From Nonomuraea guangzhouensis (GTDB lineage Bacteria; Actinomycetota; Actinomycetes; Streptosporangiales; Streptosporangiaceae), in NCBI RefSeq assembly GCF_019396345.1, contig NZ_JAHKRM010000008.1, positions 62,001-126,000 on the forward strand: 64,000 nucleotides of DNA. Reading direction: 5' to 3'. The translations under genes and the position numbers were made by a program. Below, piece after piece: positions 50,653 through 59,185 of this stretch (its first letter is position 1; the number at the start of each line of letters is the position of its first letter). The notes below the pieces were generated by a model, which was not told the origin of the DNA, did no database searches, and was given only the letters and a program-made list of their open reading frames with translations.

Positions 50653-52080
50653 ATGGCCGGACCCAGGGCGAAACGGTTCAACATCCCACTGCGCCGCGTC
50701 GCCAGGATGTGCGCGGCGCTGCTGTTCGTGCTGCTGGCCGACATCACGCTCGTGCAGGGGTTCGGGGCGCGGGGGCTCAACGCCGATCCGCGCAACCAGC
50801 GCTCGGTCATCGCCAGGTTCGATCATCCGCGCGGCGACATCCTCACGTACGAGGGCTCGATCATCGCCACGAACCGGAAGACGGACGGCGAGGCGTACGC
50901 CTATCGCCGCGTCTACACCGACGGCGAACTGTACGCGCCGGTGACCGGGGACGCGTCGCTCAACCGGACCACGGGCATGGAGCAGGCCGCCGACGGCGTG
51001 CTGTCCGGCGACGACCCGAGGATCCAGGTCCGCTCGCTGGTCGGGCACGGCAGCGCCCAGGGCGCCGCGGTCCGGCTCACGATCAGCGAGCGCGCGCAGT
51101 GGGCCGCGTACGAGGGGCTCAGGGCGGCGGGCCGGCCGGGCGCCGCGGTCGCCATCAACCCGGCGACCGGCGCGATCCTCGCCCTGGCCAGCTACCCGTC
51201 GTACGACCCGAACGTCTACACCACCACCGACCTCGCCGAGCTGGCTGATACGGACCGGCGGCTGCGCGGTGACCCGGGCAGGCCGCTGCTCAACCGGGCG
51301 GTGAACCAGAGTTACCCGCCGGGCTCGGCGTTCAAGCTGGTCACCGCGGCCGCCGCGCTGTCGTCGGGCGAGTACACACCCACCTCGCGGGTCGACGGCC
51401 CCGCCCGGCTGCGTTTCCGCGGTGGCACGGTGGCCGGCCTGCCCGGCTCCGGGCTCTGCGGACAGGCCCATCCGACGCTGCCGGACGCCTTCCGGTCCTC
51501 CTGCGACGCCGCCTTCGCCGGCATCGGCCTCCAACTGGGGCAGGACATCCTGCGCGACCAGGCGGAGGCGTTCGGCTTCAACGCCGGCGACCTCACCATC
51601 CCGTTGCGGGTCACCGCCAGCACCTATCCCCTGAACATGAACCGGGCCCAGACCGCCCTGTCGGCCATCGGCCGCTACCACGACCGGGCCACTCCGCTGA
51701 TGATCGCCATGCTGTCGGCCGCCGTCGCCAATCACGGCGTCCTCATGCGCCCGTACCTGGTGGAGGATGTACGGCTGCCGGACGGCTCGCTCATCGACCG
51801 GGCCAACCCGACGCCGTACCGGGTGACCATGCCGGCCACCCTGGCCAGGCAGCTCACGTCGATGATGCTCACGGCGCCCGGCGGCGGCTCCGGGACGGCG
51901 GCCTCGACCCGGGGAGTGGCGGTGGCGGCCAAGTCGGGGGCGGCGCAGGATCACGCGCTCTTCACGGGGTTCGCCCCGGCGGACCGGCCGGAGGTGGCCG
52001 TGGGTGTGGTCGTGGAACACGCCGCTCCGTCCGCCGCCGGTCCCATCGCCCGCGCCGTCCTGGAGGCCGCTCTCTCCTAG
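50653..52080 (+). CDS. Class B penicillin-binding protein (PbpA-like) with altered active-site motifs
   Basis: The protein is 475 aa with one N-terminal membrane anchor (residues ~17-38) and a dimerisation region (HPRGDILTYEGSIIATNRK). In the transpeptidase domain, motif 1 is SAFK at 225-228 (SxxK, catalytic Ser225). Motif 2 is SCD at 283-285, where SxN is expected. Motif 3 is KSG at 427-429, where KTG is usual. There are no PASTA repeats. It resembles actinobacterial PbpA-type elongation/sporulation PBPs, but the SCD and KSG changes may alter beta-lactam binding. It is 35 bp after the MerR gene on the same strand. Confidence 0.88.
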   Translation: MAGPRAKRFNIPLRRVARMCAALLFVLLADITLVQGFGARGLNADPRNQRSVIARFDHPRGDILTYEGSIIATNRKTDGEAYAYRRVYTDGELYAPVTGDASLNRTTGMEQAADGVLSGDDPRIQVRSLVGHGSAQGAAVRLTISERAQWAAYEGLRAAGRPGAAVAINPATGAILALASYPSYDPNVYTTTDLAELADTDRRLRGDPGRPLLNRAVNQSYPPGSAFKLVTAAAALSSGEYTPTSRVDGPARLRFRGGTVAGLPGSGLCGQAHPTLPDAFRSSCDAAFAGIGLQLGQDILRDQAEAFGFNAGDLTIPLRVTASTYPLNMNRAQTALSAIGRYHDRATPLMIAMLSAAVANHGVLMRPYLVEDVRLPDGSLIDRANPTPYRVTMPATLARQLTSMMLTAPGGGSGTAASTRGVAVAAKSGAAQDHALFTGFAPADRPEVAVGVVVEHAAPSAAGPIARAVLEAALS

Positions 52081-52087
52081 CGGGCCG

Positions 52088-53950
52088 CTACCGATAGGCC
52101 GAGGCCTGCAGGGTGTAGAGGTCGGCGTACAGGCCGTTGAGCGACATCAGGGCGGCGTGGTCGCCGTGCTCGATGACCTTGCCGTGGTCGAGCACGTAGA
52201 TGCGGTCGGCGTAGCGGACGCTGGCCAGCCGGTGGGTGATCAGCAGGACCGTGCGTCCGTCGGAGTGGCCGCGGATGCGTTCGAACAGGGCGTGTTCGGC
52301 GCGGGCGTCGAGGGCGGCCGTGGGCTCGTCGCAGATGAGCAGGGCCGCGTCGCGGTGGAAGCCGCGGGCGACCGCGATGCGCTGCCACTGGCCGCCCGAC
52401 AGCTCGTGGCCGTCCTTGAAGCGCCGGTCGAGCAGCGTGCGGTAACCGTGGGGCAGCTCGGCGATGACCTCGTCGGCGCCGGCCACCGAGGCCGCCGCGT
52501 GCAGGGCTGGCTCGCCCTTGTCGGTGCCCATGGTGATGTTGTAGCGGGCGGTGAGCGGCCAGCGGGTGTGGTCCTGCGCGATGACCGCGGTGCGCAGCCG
52601 GAGCTCCTCGGGGTCGACGTCGCGCAGGTCGAGGTCGTCCCAGAGGACCGCGCCGCTGTCGGGTTCGTACAGGCCGGACAGGATCTTGGCGAGGGTGGTC
52701 TTGCCCGAGCCGTTCTCGCCGACGAACGCGATGACCTCGCCCTGCTTGATCTCGATGGAGACGCCGCGCAGCGCGGGCTCGTCGGCGCCTGGGTAGGTGA
52801 ACGTGGCATCCGAGACGGAGATCCGCTGGAAGCTCGACGGGGCGGCGGCCGGTCGGGGGCCGGGCAGACGGTGTTCGGCGTCGGCGCAGAACTCCAGGAA
52901 GTCGGTGAAGTAGAGGCCCTCCTCGTAGAGGTGGTTGGTGGCGAACATCAGGTTGGACAGCGACACCTGGCCCGTCCTGATCGCCAGCACGGCGGTGCCC
53001 GCGACGGCCAGCGGGATCGCGGCGATCGCGAGCAGGATGCCGAGCGCCAGGTAGACCAGGCCGCTGCCGAGCCCGCCCAGCGCCTCGCCCACGAGCCGGG
53101 CCCACATCTGCCGCTTGGCCAGGCTGAGCATCACCTGCTGCTCGGCCCGCGCCACCGCGTCGTACATGCGCAGCAGGAAGCCGCGCATGGTGAAGGAGCG
53201 GACCTCGGCGGCGGGCTCGCGGTCGGCCAGTAACTCGGCGATGATCCACTTGCGCCGGACGGCCGGGATGAGCGAGTAGAGCGTCGTGTAGCGCATCTTG
53301 GCGCTGCGTACGGCGGCCCACGCGTCGGGCAGCACGGCCAGCAGGAGCAGCGGCAGCAGCACTGGGTGGAGCACGCTCAGCACCCCGGCCACGGCGGCGA
53401 TGCCGACCGCGGCGGTCACGACGTTGATGGCCGAGGAGACCACGGAGTCGGCCATGGCCACGCCGCGCAGCCGGGCCCGCTGGAGCGCGTCGTGGAACTC
53501 CGGATCGTCGAAGGCCACCAGGGCGACCCGGCTGGTCAGGTCGTAGAGGCGCTCCTCGGTCTGCCGCGTCACCTGCGGGTCGAGGCGGGCCTGCGCCCAG
53601 CCGGCGCCCGCCTGCATCGCGGTGCGCAGCCCCGCGGCGGTGGCCACCATGATCAGGCTGGGCACGGCGGCCATCACCCGGTCGGGCGTCGGCCCCTCCT
53701 GGAAGAGCGCGCCCAGCACGCCGGTCGTCGCCAGCAGCCCGAACGCGGTGAACACGCCGCCGAGCAGGTTGAGCGCGACCGTCGCCACAGTGTCGCGCGG
53801 GCTGGCCTCCCAGGCCATCCGCATCGCCTGGACCACGAGGGACGGCAGCCGCTTCGCGATGGCGAGGAAGCCGACCTCGGCCATCTTGTCGGTGTGGGCG
53901 TGCCAGTCGGAGGCGGAGACCTCGCCGAGTTCGAGGGGCTCGTCGGCCAT
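52088..53950 (-). CDS. ABC exporter half-transporter (membrane domain fused to ATPase)
   Basis: The protein is 620 aa. Residues ~50-330 form the six-helix membrane domain, interrupted by cytoplasmic loops. The ATPase follows with Walker A GENGSGKTTLA near 410, signature LSGGQWQRIAVARG near 520, Walker B ALLICDEPTAALD and the H-loop LITHRLASV. Such single genes export lipids, peptides or drugs as homodimers, or serve RiPP clusters; no precursor or modifying gene is adjacent. It converges with the PBP gene (7-bp gap). ATG 53950 is the start. Confidence 0.9.
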   Translation of the reverse strand: MADEPLELGEVSASDWHAHTDKMAEVGFLAIAKRLPSLVVQAMRMAWEASPRDTVATVALNLLGGVFTAFGLLATTGVLGALFQEGPTPDRVMAAVPSLIMVATAAGLRTAMQAGAGWAQARLDPQVTRQTEERLYDLTSRVALVAFDDPEFHDALQRARLRGVAMADSVVSSAINVVTAAVGIAAVAGVLSVLHPVLLPLLLLAVLPDAWAAVRSAKMRYTTLYSLIPAVRRKWIIAELLADREPAAEVRSFTMRGFLLRMYDAVARAEQQVMLSLAKRQMWARLVGEALGGLGSGLVYLALGILLAIAAIPLAVAGTAVLAIRTGQVSLSNLMFATNHLYEEGLYFTDFLEFCADAEHRLPGPRPAAAPSSFQRISVSDATFTYPGADEPALRGVSIEIKQGEVIAFVGENGSGKTTLAKILSGLYEPDSGAVLWDDLDLRDVDPEELRLRTAVIAQDHTRWPLTARYNITMGTDKGEPALHAAASVAGADEVIAELPHGYRTLLDRRFKDGHELSGGQWQRIAVARGFHRDAALLICDEPTAALDARAEHALFERIRGHSDGRTVLLITHRLASVRYADRIYVLDHGKVIEHGDHAALMSLNGLYADLYTLQASAYR

Positions 53951-54390
53951 ACAGAGAGTGTGCCCGCCGGGTACGACAGTTCTCGCTTTATTTTGCTGCC
54001 TGGGCGCGGGGTGGTTGGAGACCTGAGCACTCTTCTACGTCTGCATACAGGGCTGCACATACCTCTCTACACATCACCGCCGTCACGCGATTACATCCTC
54101 GAATGGCCATCTCGACGCATGTGGCTTCCGGCCTGGCTGTCTAGCGTTCTGCATGTGATCGGCCACTCATCGTGGCCGGATCCGCCGGGGCGTCGCGTGT
54201 CCATGCGGGGCTAGGCCTCCTCGGAGGGGTGGGGGCCCGGCTCCGGACGCGTGACAGCGGGCTCGAGCCGCGCAGGGCTCGGGCCCGCCCACCGCCGGCC
54301 GATCGCCGCGCGCTCGGCGGCTGCGTATGCGGACCTGTTATCAGCACATGCCTTGACGGCTCCGAGTGCGAAGTGGGTTGATTGCCCTAC
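53951..54390. other. Gene-free stretch between the ABC exporter and the sugar importer
   Basis: About 440 bp with no convincing reading frame in either strand; short frames here have poor codon bias. It is less GC-rich at 53975-54170 than its neighbours and then becomes very GC-rich. Several GC-rich inverted segments (CCTCCTCGGAGG near 54215, GGGCTCGAGCC near 54260) could fold. It must contain the exporter promoter at its left end. No known element recognised. Confidence 0.5.
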
Positions 54391-54404
54391 TGACAACGTT
54401 GTCA
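54391..54404 (+). promoter_or_regulatory. LacI-family operator
   Basis: TGACAACGTTGTCA is a perfect 14-bp palindrome with the central CG typical of LacI-family sites. It lies 38 bp before the sugar-binding protein gene. No lacI-type gene is in the window. Confidence 0.75.
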
Positions 54405-54441
54405 ACCTTCACCACTCGGGGTTTCGAAGGGACGGTGTGCG

Positions 54442-55737
54442 ATGCGACGACGGTGGTTAGCGGCCGTCGCGATCACTATGGCGAGCGTGCTCGGCCTGGC
54501 CGGCTGCGGTGGTAGCGGCGGCGGAACGGCCAGCCCGCAGGCCACGGGTGGCGGCGACAAGAAGCAGGTCGAGGTGTTCTCCTGGTGGACAGGGCCGGGT
54601 GAGGCCGACGGCCTGAAGGCGATGCGGGAGATCTTCGAGAAGCAGAACCCGAACTACACCTTCTTCGACGCGGCGGTCGCGGGTGGCTCCGGCGACAAGG
54701 CCAAGGCGTTGCTGCAGTCGAAGCTTCAGGCGGACACCCCGCCGGACACCTTCCAGGGTCACGCGGGTGCCGAGCTGCAGGGCTACATCAAGGCCGGTGA
54801 CCTGGAAGACCTCAACGCCCTCTATGACGAGCTGAAACTGAAGGACGTTTTCCCCTCCCAGCTCATCGACCAGATCAGTGTGGACGGCAAGATCTACTCG
54901 GTGCCGGTCAACATCCACCGGTCGAATGTGCTGTGGTTCAACCCGAAGGTGTTGAAGGACGCGGGGATCGCGGCCGCGCCCAAGTCGGTGGACGAGTTCA
55001 TCGCCGACCTCGGCAAGGTCAAGGCCAAGGGCAAGATCCCGCTGTCCATCGGCTCGGAGTGGACCGTGGTGCACCTGATGGAGAGCGTGCTGCTCGGCTC
55101 GCTCGGCACCGACGCCTACAACGCCCTGTTCAAGCCGGGCGCCAACTGGGGCAGCCCCGAGGTGAAGAAGGCGCTGGACAGCTTCAAGACGATCATGACG
55201 TACGCGGGCGACCCGCAGGACGACTGGCAGCCCGCGGCCAAGCAGGTGGCCGACGGCGAGGCCGCGTTCAACGTCATGGGCGACTGGGCCTACGGCTACT
55301 TCCACAACCCGCCGGACGGCGGCCTGGGCAAGAAGTCGAAGGAGGACTTCGACTGGGCGCCCTCTCCCGGCACCGAGGGCACCTACCTGTGGCTGTCGGA
55401 CAGCTTCACGCTCCCCAAGGGCGCGAAGAACCGTGACGGGGCCCTCGCCTGGCTCAAGGTCGCGGCCAGCAAGGAGGGGCAGGACGCCTTCAACCCGAAG
55501 AAGGGCTCCATCCCCGCCCGCAAGGACGCCGACCAGTCGCTCTACACCGACTACCTGGCGGACGCTCTGAAGGACTGGTCGAGCAACAAGCTGGCCGGCT
55601 CCATCCAGCACGGAGTGTCGGTGAACCAGCCGTGGCTGGCCTCGATCACCGAGGCGGTCGGCCTGTTCATCGGCAGCAAGGACGTCGCGGCCCTGCAGAA
55701 GGGGCTCGTGGACGCCGCGGCGGCCAACGCTCAGTAA
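54442..55737 (+). CDS. CUT1-family sugar ABC transporter substrate-binding lipoprotein
   Basis: An extracellular receptor of 431 aa. The signal peptide ends at lipobox LAGC with Cys22. The mature protein has the family-1 solute-binding pattern VEVFSWWTGPGEADGLKAMR and DTPPDTFQGHAGAELQGYIK. Near the end are MGDWAYGYF and WLSDSFTLPKGAKNRDGALA. The wording is close to actinobacterial binding proteins for oligosaccharides; the ligand is not predictable. Transcription is probably controlled at the LacI-type palindrome upstream. It is the first gene of a three-gene importer operon lacking its own ATPase, which usually comes from a shared MsiK-type protein. Confidence 0.9.
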   Translation: MRRRWLAAVAITMASVLGLAGCGGSGGGTASPQATGGGDKKQVEVFSWWTGPGEADGLKAMREIFEKQNPNYTFFDAAVAGGSGDKAKALLQSKLQADTPPDTFQGHAGAELQGYIKAGDLEDLNALYDELKLKDVFPSQLIDQISVDGKIYSVPVNIHRSNVLWFNPKVLKDAGIAAAPKSVDEFIADLGKVKAKGKIPLSIGSEWTVVHLMESVLLGSLGTDAYNALFKPGANWGSPEVKKALDSFKTIMTYAGDPQDDWQPAAKQVADGEAAFNVMGDWAYGYFHNPPDGGLGKKSKEDFDWAPSPGTEGTYLWLSDSFTLPKGAKNRDGALAWLKVAASKEGQDAFNPKKGSIPARKDADQSLYTDYLADALKDWSSNKLAGSIQHGVSVNQPWLASITEAVGLFIGSKDVAALQKGLVDAAAANAQ

Positions 55738-55750
55738 GTCAGTCATCCGG

Positions 55751-55780
55751 GTACGGCAGGCGTTTTCGCGCCTGCCGTAC
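55751..55780 (+). terminator. Attenuator-like hairpin between binding protein and permease genes
   Basis: GTACGGCAGGCG and CGCCTGCCGTAC form a perfect 12-bp stem with a TTTTCG loop, followed by CTTTT. Partial termination or mRNA protection here would give more binding protein than permease, a common arrangement. Confidence 0.75.
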
Positions 55781-55799
55781 CTTTTGGAGGGAATGAGTT

Positions 55800-56681
55800 G
55801 TGAGGCGGGCACGCACCTGGCTGCCTGGGTTACTCCTCGTCACGCCGTCCATCATCGCGATCGGCGTGTTCGTGTACGGCATGCTGGGCTGGAACTTCCG
55901 GCTGGCCATGACCGACAAGCACGACGAGGTGTCCGAAGGCAAGTTCGTCGGGCTGAAGAACTTCGTCGATATCTGGGACCTGCCGCGATGGCACATCTCG
56001 GTGCAGCACACGATCATGTTCACGCTGGTGTTCGTGCTGGGTGCGCTGGTGCTCGGCTGGTTCCTGGCGTTTCTCATGGAGAAGGGGATCAGGGGCGAGG
56101 GCACGTTCCGGGCCATCTACCTGTTCCCGATGGCCATCTCCTTCGTGGCGACCGGCATCGTGTGGCGGTGGCTGATGAACTCGGGGATGGAGCAGCGGGC
56201 GGTCGGGCTGAACCGGCTGTTCGACTGGATCGGGCTGCCGCAGTGGCAGTGGTTCCGGGATCCGGACTGGGGGATGGCCGCGATGGCTCTCCCGGCAGTC
56301 TGGCAAATGTCCGGATATGTCATGGCACTGTTCCTGGCGGGCTTCCGTGGCGTGCCGGAGGAGCTGCGTGAGGCGGCGCGCGTCGACGGGTGCAACGAGT
56401 GGGGTGTTTACCGGTACGTCGTGCTGCCGATGCTCCGGCCCGTGACGCTGTCGGCGCTGATCATCCTCGGGCACATCTCGCTCAAGGTGTTCGACCTGAT
56501 CGTGGCGGTGTCGGGCAAGCAGATCATCACCGACGTGCCCGCCGTGTTCATGTGGGTGGCGGTGTTCGACTCGCACGATCCGGCCAAGGGCGCCACGATC
56601 GCCTCGTACATCGTGCTCAGCGTGGCCGTCTTCGTCATCCCGTACCTGATCTGGTCCGTACGTAAGGAGAGGCGTTCATGA
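55800..56681 (+). CDS. CUT1 sugar ABC transporter permease (MalF-type)
   Basis: The protein is 293 aa with six membrane helices. The coupling motif EELREAARVDGCNEWGVYRY, then VVLPMLRPVTLSAL, is the EAA loop that docks to the ATPase. GTG 55800 follows GGAGGGA. It pairs with the permease that begins within its stop codon. Confidence 0.93.
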   Translation: MRRARTWLPGLLLVTPSIIAIGVFVYGMLGWNFRLAMTDKHDEVSEGKFVGLKNFVDIWDLPRWHISVQHTIMFTLVFVLGALVLGWFLAFLMEKGIRGEGTFRAIYLFPMAISFVATGIVWRWLMNSGMEQRAVGLNRLFDWIGLPQWQWFRDPDWGMAAMALPAVWQMSGYVMALFLAGFRGVPEELREAARVDGCNEWGVYRYVVLPMLRPVTLSALIILGHISLKVFDLIVAVSGKQIITDVPAVFMWVAVFDSHDPAKGATIASYIVLSVAVFVIPYLIWSVRKERRS

Positions 56682-57535
56682 CCGCGGTCATCGGGCGGAG
56701 GCGGGTGTCCACCGGGGTACGCCTCGCCCTGTTGATCGCCTTCGTGGTGATCTTCCTGATCCCGATCTACGTCCTCCTGGTCACCAGCTTCAAGCCGCTC
56801 ACCGAGGCGGATCCGAGCCAGGCGTGGAACCTGCCGCGGACCTGGACCTTCGAGGCGTGGCGGGTGGCGTGGGAGAAGCTGGCCCCCGGCCTGTGGAACT
56901 CCGTCCTGCTGGCCGTGCCGGGCTCGCTGCTGTCGTGCGTGCTCGGCTCCCTGAACGGCTACGTGCTGTCGAAATGGCGCTTTCCGGGCGCGGACCTGCT
57001 GTTCACGCTGTTCCTGTTCGGCATGTTCATCCCGTACCAGGGGGTGATGATCCCCCTGGTGCAGCTGCTGGTGAACCTCAACGAGCTGACCGGGCTGCAG
57101 GGCGTCTTCTACGGCGGCATCCCGGGGCTGACGCTGGCGCACGTGGTCTACGGCATCCCGATCTGCACGCTGATCTTCCGCAACTACTACGTCACCATCC
57201 CCGACGAGCTCATCGAGGCGTCGCGGGTGGACGGCGCGGGGATGCTGCGTACGTACTGGTCGGTGGTGCTGCCGGTGTCCACGCCGGCGATCGCGGTGGT
57301 GATCATCTGGCAGTTCACCTCGATGTGGAACGACTTCCTGTTCGCCGTCTTCCTCACCGGGCCGACGAGCTGGCCGACGACCGTCATGCTCAACAACATC
57401 GCCGGCGCCCAGGCCACCCCGTACAGCCAGCAGATGGCGGCGGCCATCCTGGCGTCGGTGCCGACGATGCTGATCTACGTGCTGCTCGGCCGGTTCTTCA
57501 TGCGCGGGCTGATGGCCGGCGCGCTCAAGGGATGA
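56678..57535 (+). CDS. CUT1 sugar ABC transporter permease (MalG-type)
   Basis: The protein is 285 aa with six membrane helices. The EAA loop is DELIEASRVDGAGMLRTYWS, then VVLPVSTPAIAVV. ATG 56678 overlaps the preceding stop (ATGA), so the two permeases are translationally coupled. The gene ends 19 bp before the minus-strand dehydrogenase end; the two operons converge with no obvious hairpin between. Confidence 0.93.
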   Translation: MTAVIGRRRVSTGVRLALLIAFVVIFLIPIYVLLVTSFKPLTEADPSQAWNLPRTWTFEAWRVAWEKLAPGLWNSVLLAVPGSLLSCVLGSLNGYVLSKWRFPGADLLFTLFLFGMFIPYQGVMIPLVQLLVNLNELTGLQGVFYGGIPGLTLAHVVYGIPICTLIFRNYYVTIPDELIEASRVDGAGMLRTYWSVVLPVSTPAIAVVIIWQFTSMWNDFLFAVFLTGPTSWPTTVMLNNIAGAQATPYSQQMAAAILASVPTMLIYVLLGRFFMRGLMAGALKG

Positions 57536-57554
57536 GCCATCAAGCGATGGAGCC

Positions 57555-58574
57555 TCAAGAGATAAGTGCGGCCGGGTTCGCCCAGTGCTTGAGCGGCTCC
57601 TTGCGAACGTAGCGGGCCACGTCCCCGGCGACGATCGTGGCGGCGTTCATGGCCGTCTCCTTGCTGGCGCCGGCCAGGTGCGGGGTCATGACCAGGTTCG
57701 GGGTCGTGAGGAGCCGCGACCCCGCCGGGATGGGCTCCTCGGGGAAGACGTCCATCGCGGCGCCGAACAGGTGGCCCGAGTCCAGCGCGTCGCACAGGGC
57801 GTCGTAGTCGAGCAGCGAGCCGCGCGCGCAGTTGACGATGACGGACCCGGCGGGCATCGCGGCGATCTGCGGTGCGCCGATCATGCCGATGGTCTCGGGG
57901 GTGGCCCGCGCGTGCAGGGAGAGGAACCGGGAGCGTTCGAGCAGCTCAGCCAACTCCACCTGTCCTGAGATTTCCACGTACGGGTCGTAGACCAGGACCT
58001 CCGCGCCGAAGCCCTCCAGCATCCGGGCCACCCGGCGGCCGATCGCGCCGTAGCCGATCAGGCCCGCCGTGGCGCCCTCCAGCTCGGGCCCGACGTTGTC
58101 GTAGGTGTAGTAGTCGCCCCGCCAGACGCCGCCCGCCAGGTCGGCGTGCGTCTGGGGGATGCGGCGGGTGGCGGCGAGGAGCATGGCCAGCGTGTGCTCG
58201 GCGGTGGCCACGGCATTGCGGCCCGGCGCGAACGTGACCGCGACCCCGGCCTCGGAGGCCGCGTCCAGGTTGGCGTTGACCGGGCCGCCCCGGCTCACGC
58301 AGAACAGCTTGAGCTCCGGGCACGCGTCCAGCACCCGCTTCGTCAGGGGGGCCATCTGGGTCACGCAGACCTCGACACCGCGCAGCGCCTCGATCAGCTC
58401 GTCCTCCACGTCGGACGCCTCATCGACCTCGCCCACCCGGCCGAACGGCACCACCGGCCACGGCAGCGTGAGCTCGCGGATCTCCACGTCGCCGGGAACC
58501 TCGCGCCTGATGGCGTCGATGAAGAGGCGGTTCTGGACGAAGTGGTCGCCGGCGGCGAGGACTCGGATGGTCAA
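57555..58574 (-). CDS. D-isomer-specific 2-hydroxyacid dehydrogenase family protein
   Basis: The protein is 339 aa from TTG 58574 (behind GGAG). The NAD-binding motif GLIGYGAIGRRVARMLEGFG is followed by a conserved aspartate (VLVYDPYV). The catalytic arginine is in VNCARGSLLDYDAL, the acid in DVFPEEPI, and the His in MTPHLAGASKET. All are present. The fold is phosphoglycerate/2-hydroxyacid dehydrogenase. As last gene of the kinase operon it probably oxidises or reduces a sugar-acid intermediate. Its start overlaps the phosphatase stop by 4 bp. Confidence 0.88.
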   Translation of the reverse strand: MTIRVLAAGDHFVQNRLFIDAIRREVPGDVEIRELTLPWPVVPFGRVGEVDEASDVEDELIEALRGVEVCVTQMAPLTKRVLDACPELKLFCVSRGGPVNANLDAASEAGVAVTFAPGRNAVATAEHTLAMLLAATRRIPQTHADLAGGVWRGDYYTYDNVGPELEGATAGLIGYGAIGRRVARMLEGFGAEVLVYDPYVEISGQVELAELLERSRFLSLHARATPETIGMIGAPQIAAMPAGSVIVNCARGSLLDYDALCDALDSGHLFGAAMDVFPEEPIPAGSRLLTTPNLVMTPHLAGASKETAMNAATIVAGDVARYVRKEPLKHWANPAALIS

Positions 58575-59185
58575 CGAAGAGCTCCAATCGGGGAGTTGTA
58601 CCGCAGGATCGCCACCTGGCCGTCCCGCGGGCGGATCTCTGTGATGGCGCAGTTGTCCAGGCGCGGGAAGAGCCGCCGGTACTCGCCCAGCGGCACGCCC
58701 ATGAGCCGGCACAGCGCGATCCTGATGATGGTCGTGTGCGCGACGACCATCACCCGGTCGTCCGGATGGGCCGCGGCGATGTCCCGCAGGCACTCGGTGA
58801 ACCGGTCGGCCGCCAGCTTCGGGTCCTCGCCGCCCGGCAGGGGGTTCACGGCGGGGTCGGCCTCGAAGGCGGCACGGGCCTCGGGGAACCGCTCGCGCAT
58901 CTCCGTTGCGGTCAACCCCTCGCCCTGGCCGAAGTCGAGCTCCCGCAGCCGCCCGTCCACCCGCGGCTCGACACCCGCCGCCTCGGCGCTGGCGGCGGCG
59001 GTGAGCCGCGCCCTGCTCAGGGTGGACGCCCAGACGGCCGACAGCCCGGCCCGGGCGGCCCAGGAGGCCAGCTGCCCGGCCTGGTCGTGGCCGCGCGGCG
59101 TCAGCTCGATGTCGCTGAGCCCGGCGTAACGGTTCTCGGCATGCCAGACGGACTCTCCGTGGCGCACCAGTGCGATGTGGGTCAT
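58571..59185 (-). CDS. Histidine phosphatase family protein (phosphoglycerate mutase-like)
   Basis: The protein is 204 aa. The RHG motif LVRHGESVW near the start carries the phosphorylated His. ASTLSRARLTAAAS provides the second Arg, LRELDFGQGEGLTATEM the acid, and VMVVAHTTIIRIAL the second His. The active site is complete. These enzymes are usually phosphatases of small phosphoesters. Its position between sugar kinases and a dehydrogenase suggests action on a phosphorylated sugar intermediate. Overlaps both neighbours by 4 bp. Confidence 0.88.
   Translation of the reverse strand: MTHIALVRHGESVWHAENRYAGLSDIELTPRGHDQAGQLASWAARAGLSAVWASTLSRARLTAAASAEAAGVEPRVDGRLRELDFGQGEGLTATEMRERFPEARAAFEADPAVNPLPGGEDPKLAADRFTECLRDIAAAHPDDRVMVVAHTTIIRIALCRLMGVPLGEYRRLFPRLDNCAITEIRPRDGQVAILRYNSPIGALR

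Noticed and set aside
53951..54441. Small genes in the 490 bp gap
   Set aside because: Frames of 60-70 codons exist on both strands but have poor codon bias, no ribosome binding sites and GC-driven low complexity.
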